Assembly (NCBI GenBank): GCA_009694465.1
Contig: SHUW01000004.1
Span: 1 to 34,731 of the forward strand
Source: Ilumatobacteraceae bacterium
GTDB lineage: Bacteria; Actinomycetota; Acidimicrobiia; Acidimicrobiales; Ilumatobacteraceae
DNA length: 34,731 nt
Direction: 5' to 3'
Of the stretch, positions 31,760 to 34,731 are shown in pieces (the first letter of the stretch is position 1; every line of letters starts with the position of its first letter). The translations under genes and the position numbers were made by a program. Under the pieces are notes generated by a model. It saw only the letters and a program-made list of their open reading frames with translations, searched no databases and had not been told where the DNA came from.

Positions 31760-32425
31760 ATGAGCAAGAACCTACATATTGACCATCTTGTGTACGCGAC
31801 CTCGGATTTAGCAAGTGCCGTAGCGGACATTGAGTCCCGTTTCGGGGTTGCCCCGACCCCTGGCGGAGCCCATCTCGGACTCGGCACTTTCAATGCTTTG
31901 CTTGGATTGGGTCCACGTACATACCTCGAAATCATCGGCCCCGACCCCGCTCAGCCAACGCCAATCGCCCCCCGTCCCTTCGGCATTGATGACCTCGCGT
32001 CACCCAAGTTGGTGGCTTGGTGCGCGTCCCCACAACGCGCACTCGGCGATGTCGTGAACGCTGCTCGCGAAAGTGGTTTTGATCCAGGTGATGTTCGCTC
32101 AATGAGTCGTCAACGACCCGACGGCGTCATGTTGGAGTGGGAACTCACCTTGGCTCCTTTGCCGATTCCCGAAGGAGGAGTGTTGCCATTCTTTATTGAT
32201 TGGGGACGCACCATACATCCGACAGAAAGCCTCGCAACTGGTGGCACGCTAGTGACCTTGGATCTCTTTCACCCGCAACCGCGAACAATTGACTTGATGC
32301 TCTCCGCAGTGAGTGACTCAGCGCTATTAGGCGATGATCAAGTAAATATCACTTTGAACTATGACGATGAAGCGAAACTGAGTGCCACAATCATGACCGC
32401 TCACGGATTGGTCACTCTGGGCTAG
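31760..32425 (+). CDS. glyoxalase-like (VOC superfamily) protein
   Basis: A 221-residue protein beginning HIDHLVYATSDLASAVADIESRFG, the classic first VOC module with its metal-ligand histidine. TYLEIIGPDP provides a glutamate of the module, and the second half (GGTLVTLDLFHPQP) forms the paired module. It matches the PF13468 (Glyoxalase_3) type of about this length rather than the short glyoxalase I type. These metal-binding folds include dioxygenases, isomerases and resistance proteins. A GAGGT site precedes the ATG. The stop is one base from the end of the convergent SDR gene. Substrate unknown; ring cleavage or isomerisation is possible in this context. Confidence 0.82.
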   Translation: MSKNLHIDHLVYATSDLASAVADIESRFGVAPTPGGAHLGLGTFNALLGLGPRTYLEIIGPDPAQPTPIAPRPFGIDDLASPKLVAWCASPQRALGDVVNAARESGFDPGDVRSMSRQRPDGVMLEWELTLAPLPIPEGGVLPFFIDWGRTIHPTESLATGGTLVTLDLFHPQPRTIDLMLSAVSDSALLGDDQVNITLNYDDEAKLSATIMTAHGLVTLG

Positions 32426-32426
32426 A

Positions 32427-33197
32427 TCACTGTGGAGTGACGTAGGCCGCCGTGATGCCGCCATCAATAATCAATGATTGACCCGTCATCCAACTGCTCT
32501 CATCAGATGCAAGAAAGAGTGCTCCGTTAGCGATTTCACTTGCATCGCCAAAACGACCCATCGGGATATGCACAAGTCGCCGCTGACGTTTTTCGTCATC
32601 ACTGAGAAACTTCGCCAACATGGGGGTCATAATCGGTCCAGGGCACAAGGAATTCGCACGAATCCCTTGACGAGCGTAAATAACCGCAATTTCGCGAGTC
32701 ATCGCTAATACCGCTCCTTTAGAGGCGGTATAGGCCACTTGCGGAGTCGCCGCACCCATGTGAGCCACGAAACTCGCCACATTCACGATCGAGCCACCAC
32801 CACTTGCCAACATTGCGGGAATGGCGTAGCGACATCCAAGCAGTGTGCCTAAAACATTGATGTCCATGGTGCGTTGGTAGGTCTCCACAGATGTGTTCGT
32901 CGGACCGTCATCATCGCTGAGCATCACACCAGCGTTGTTATACAAAATGTGTAGCCCACCGAAAGTTTCAACGGCGTGCTGTACTGCTGCTTCAACAGAA
33001 CCTTCATCGCTGACATCACAGCGCACAAATGTTGCTTCACCACCTGCCGCATCAATGGCGTCCACCACCTCATCACCATCAACAACATCAGCGATAACAA
33101 TTTGGGCGCCTTCACGGGCGAAGAGTTCTGCACCGACTCGGCCAAGACCTGATGAACCGCCAGTGATGATTGCGACTTTTCCTTGTAGACGACCCAT
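32427..33197 (-). CDS. SDR family oxidoreductase (probably NAD-dependent)
   Basis: A 256-residue classical SDR: TGGSSGLG, VIADVVDGD ending strand two with Asp (NAD), NNAG, a catalytic serine in VNVASFVAH, and Tyr/Lys in AYTASKGA. The C-terminus LIIDGGITAAYVTPQ is of normal length. CGGAGAATTTC precedes the ATG. It lies 61 bases downstream of the glutamine-synthetase-family gene on the same strand and probably shares its transcript. Its stop nearly touches that of the glyoxalase-like gene. It may oxidise an amino alcohol or hydroxy intermediate of the ligase pathway, but no direct evidence is present. Confidence 0.9.
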   Translation of the reverse strand: MGRLQGKVAIITGGSSGLGRVGAELFAREGAQIVIADVVDGDEVVDAIDAAGGEATFVRCDVSDEGSVEAAVQHAVETFGGLHILYNNAGVMLSDDDGPTNTSVETYQRTMDINVLGTLLGCRYAIPAMLASGGGSIVNVASFVAHMGAATPQVAYTASKGAVLAMTREIAVIYARQGIRANSLCPGPIMTPMLAKFLSDDEKRQRRLVHIPMGRFGDASEIANGALFLASDESSWMTGQSLIIDGGITAAYVTPQ

Positions 33198-33258
33198 GAA
33201 ATTCTCCGTTCTTTACGCTTCGACGATACTGCCCACTGGGTGAGTTTGAAGCACAAAC

Positions 33259-34635
33259 TCAGATTCGCTCGAAGTAGCGATTCTTTTCCCAATCGGTGAC
33301 CGTACGATTGAAGGCTTCCCATTCACTTTGCGCGGAACGCAAAATCCAGTGATGCACTTCCTCACCGAAACATTCACGCGCTATGTCACTGTCACGCCAC
33401 AAGGCAATCGCATCGGGAAGATTCCAAGGAATCCGACCCACACTTGAGTCCTCGTATCCATTGCCAACAAAGGGTTCGCCGAGCGTCAACTTATTTTTGA
33501 TGCCGTACAGGCCGCCAGCAATCGTGCCGGCGAATGCCAGATAACTATTGGCATCGGCACCCGGAATCCGATTCTCCACCCGCGTTGCGTTGCCATGTCC
33601 GACCTGACGGAAACCCAAGGTTCGATTATCGACGCCCCAACCAATACCCGTTGGAGCCCACGAACCGGGTTGGAAACGGCGATAACTATTGACCGTTGGG
33701 GCCCATAACAAAGAGAACTCGCGCGCCGTATGAATTTGCCCAGCCAAAAATTGTTTGAAGACCTGACTCATGCCCAATGCATCAGCGGAATCGGCGAAGA
33801 CCGAAGTCTGACCGTCCAGCGACCACAAACTGGCATGGATATGACAGGACGAGCCCACATCATTGAAATCGGGCTTAGCCATGAAGGTGAGAGAGCGTCC
33901 GTGAGCGGCTGCGATTTCTTTGGCAGCATTTTTGTACAAGTGGTTGCGGTCGGCCATCTCAATCGCCGTCGAATATGACAAGTTGATCTCATGCTGTCCA
34001 GCACCAGCCTCGCCTTTAGAGAACTCAACGGGCACGCCTGATAATTCCATGGCTGAGCGAATCGCTCCGACGATGTATTCATCGCGTGTCGTCTGCAAGA
34101 TGTTGTAATCCTGCGCCCATGCCGAATGGGGTCGTAACGATGCGTAGCCGTTCTTCTTTGCTTCGTCGTATGAGTCATGAAATAGGAAGAACTCAATCTC
34201 GCTACCGAGCAGTGTTAAGAAGCCCATTGAAGCGGCCTGATCAACTTGCTGGCGCAAGATTGAACGTGGCGCAACAGCGACCACTTCTCCCGAAGTGCTA
34301 TCGAATAAATCACACATGATGATTGCTGTCTTGGGCAACCACGAGGCAATGCGAATGGTCTCCCAATCAGCCTTGGCCAACATATCTCCATAGCCCAGAC
34401 CGAAGTTTGAAAAGCGAAAGCCAACCTCGGGCTGATTGTCAATATCGCAGGTCAGAAGATAATCGCAATTTTCAGTTCCATGATCTGCCACGTGATCGAG
34501 AAAGAATCTTCCAGTTGCACGCTTGCCGACTAAACGACCATAGCGATCAACGAAAGCCATGATCACGGTCTCAATGTCGCCACTCTGGATGTGAACACTC
34601 AGTTCTTCACGAGATATCACCGCGCGCTTCATCAT
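33259..34635 (-). CDS. glutamine synthetase family protein (PuuA/GlnA3-like gamma-glutamyl-amine ligase)
   Basis: About 458 residues of glutamine-synthetase fold. SEIEFFLF near residue 145 and EAGAGQHEINL bind the metals, DVGSSCHIHASLW holds the active-site histidine, and RVENRIPGADANSYLAFAG is the pattern of the PuuA-like branch that ligates glutamate to amines. The adenylylation tyrosine loop of housekeeping GlnA is not seen, and the C-terminus EWEAFNRTVTDWEKNRY fits the non-GlnA group. Likely role: ATP-dependent gamma-glutamylation of an amine such as a polyamine, ethanolamine or amino-aromatic. Starts at 34635 and 34632 (ATG ATG) are both possible, and a TTG at 34653 is less likely; none has a clear ribosome binding site. 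It pairs with the downstream SDR. Confidence 0.88.
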   Translation of the reverse strand: MMKRAVISREELSVHIQSGDIETVIMAFVDRYGRLVGKRATGRFFLDHVADHGTENCDYLLTCDIDNQPEVGFRFSNFGLGYGDMLAKADWETIRIASWLPKTAIIMCDLFDSTSGEVVAVAPRSILRQQVDQAASMGFLTLLGSEIEFFLFHDSYDEAKKNGYASLRPHSAWAQDYNILQTTRDEYIVGAIRSAMELSGVPVEFSKGEAGAGQHEINLSYSTAIEMADRNHLYKNAAKEIAAAHGRSLTFMAKPDFNDVGSSCHIHASLWSLDGQTSVFADSADALGMSQVFKQFLAGQIHTAREFSLLWAPTVNSYRRFQPGSWAPTGIGWGVDNRTLGFRQVGHGNATRVENRIPGADANSYLAFAGTIAGGLYGIKNKLTLGEPFVGNGYEDSSVGRIPWNLPDAIALWRDSDIARECFGEEVHHWILRSAQSEWEAFNRTVTDWEKNRYFERI

Positions 34636-34694
34636 TGCACGCACGCTAACCAATATTGAACAAAAGTGGCACGGGTGAACGCCCCAAGGGAAAA

Positions 34695-34731
34695 CTACTT
34701 TTTCTTGGCTTCGGGCTTCTTTGCCACTGCC
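34695..34731 (-). CDS. C-terminal codons of an unidentified gene (partial, Lys/Ala-rich)
   Basis: Reading the minus strand from the window edge, an open frame gives AVAKKPEAKKK followed by TAG at 34695-34697, about 60 bases upstream of the glutamine-synthetase-family start. Lysine- and alanine-rich tails like this are common at the ends of actinobacterial proteins. Only 11 codons are visible, so the gene cannot be identified and chance is not excluded. Confidence 0.4.
   Translation of the reverse strand, partial: AVAKKPEAKKK

Noticed and set aside
34651-34658. CAATATTG palindrome upstream of the glutamine-synthetase-family gene as an operator.
   Set aside because: Eight bases are too short to stand out from chance and the flanks show no extension.
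1-34731. A defence, toxin-antitoxin or CRISPR system.
   Set aside because: No repeat-spacer array, restriction, toxin-antitoxin or Cas motif is seen; the only nuclease-like gene is the DUF222/HNH protein, whose role is unknown.

Overview
The window looks like a chromosomal segment of an actinobacterium. Taxonomic pointers are a mycothiol-dependent maleylpyruvate-isomerase-type (MDMPI) protein, an F420-type luciferase-like oxidoreductase, a DUF222/HNH protein of the kind abundant in Actinobacteria, and many SDR, Rieske and P450 genes. Base composition is moderate, near half G+C by eye, so it is not a high-GC Streptomyces or Mycobacterium. A freshwater or marine lineage is plausible but unproven. 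Coding density is very high: no gene-free stretch exceeds about 150 bases, and there are no tRNA, rRNA, CRISPR or insertion-sequence signatures.

Layout. 1-1148 (+): tail of an unknown gene, then an APH/ecdysteroid-kinase-like phosphotransferase. 1158-3648 (-): sugar-phosphate-isomerase-like TIM barrel, MDMPI-like protein, SDR. 3683-4522 (+): SDR. 4527-5561 (-): zinc alcohol dehydrogenase. 5664-6011 (+): small antibiotic-biosynthesis-monooxygenase (ABM) protein. 6008-10732 (-): acyl-CoA synthetase, Rieske oxygenase, acyl-CoA synthetase. 10815-13956 (+): HAD protein, second Rieske oxygenase, a 72-residue orphan, ThuA-like protein. 13977-18868 (-): two tandem SDRs, P450, SDR, PPOX-fold flavoprotein, nitroreductase. 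19000-19641 (-): TetR regulator, divergent from 19759-27145 (+): acyl-CoA dehydrogenase, SDR, second ThuA-like protein, acetoin-dehydrogenase-type E1alpha and E1beta, AcoX, and E2. 27128-28369 (-): DUF222/HNH protein. 28512-31726 (-): beta-hydroxyacid dehydrogenase, third Rieske oxygenase, LLM oxidoreductase. 31760-32425 (+): glyoxalase-like protein. 32427-34635 (-): glutamine-synthetase-family ligase and SDR, followed by the C-terminal codons of a further gene.

Together this reads as a catabolic island. Oxygenases (three Rieske alpha subunits and one P450) hydroxylate a substrate. Seven SDRs, a zinc alcohol dehydrogenase and a beta-hydroxyacid dehydrogenase oxidise alcohols. Two ligases make CoA thioesters and an acyl-CoA dehydrogenase desaturates them. 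A thiamine-diphosphate/lipoyl complex of the acetoin dehydrogenase type could cleave an alpha-keto or alpha-diketone intermediate to an acyl-CoA. The substrate cannot be read from the sequence; a cyclic terpenoid, steroid-like or aromatic compound is only a guess. Ferredoxins and reductases for the oxygenases, and the E3 subunit of the lipoyl complex, are absent here and must be encoded elsewhere. The most unusual points are the operon joining an Aco-type complex to an acyl-CoA dehydrogenase and a ThuA protein, the apparent second, degenerate subunit-binding domain in E2, the 72-residue orphan between a Rieske oxygenase and a ThuA protein, and several palindromes in short promoter regions.
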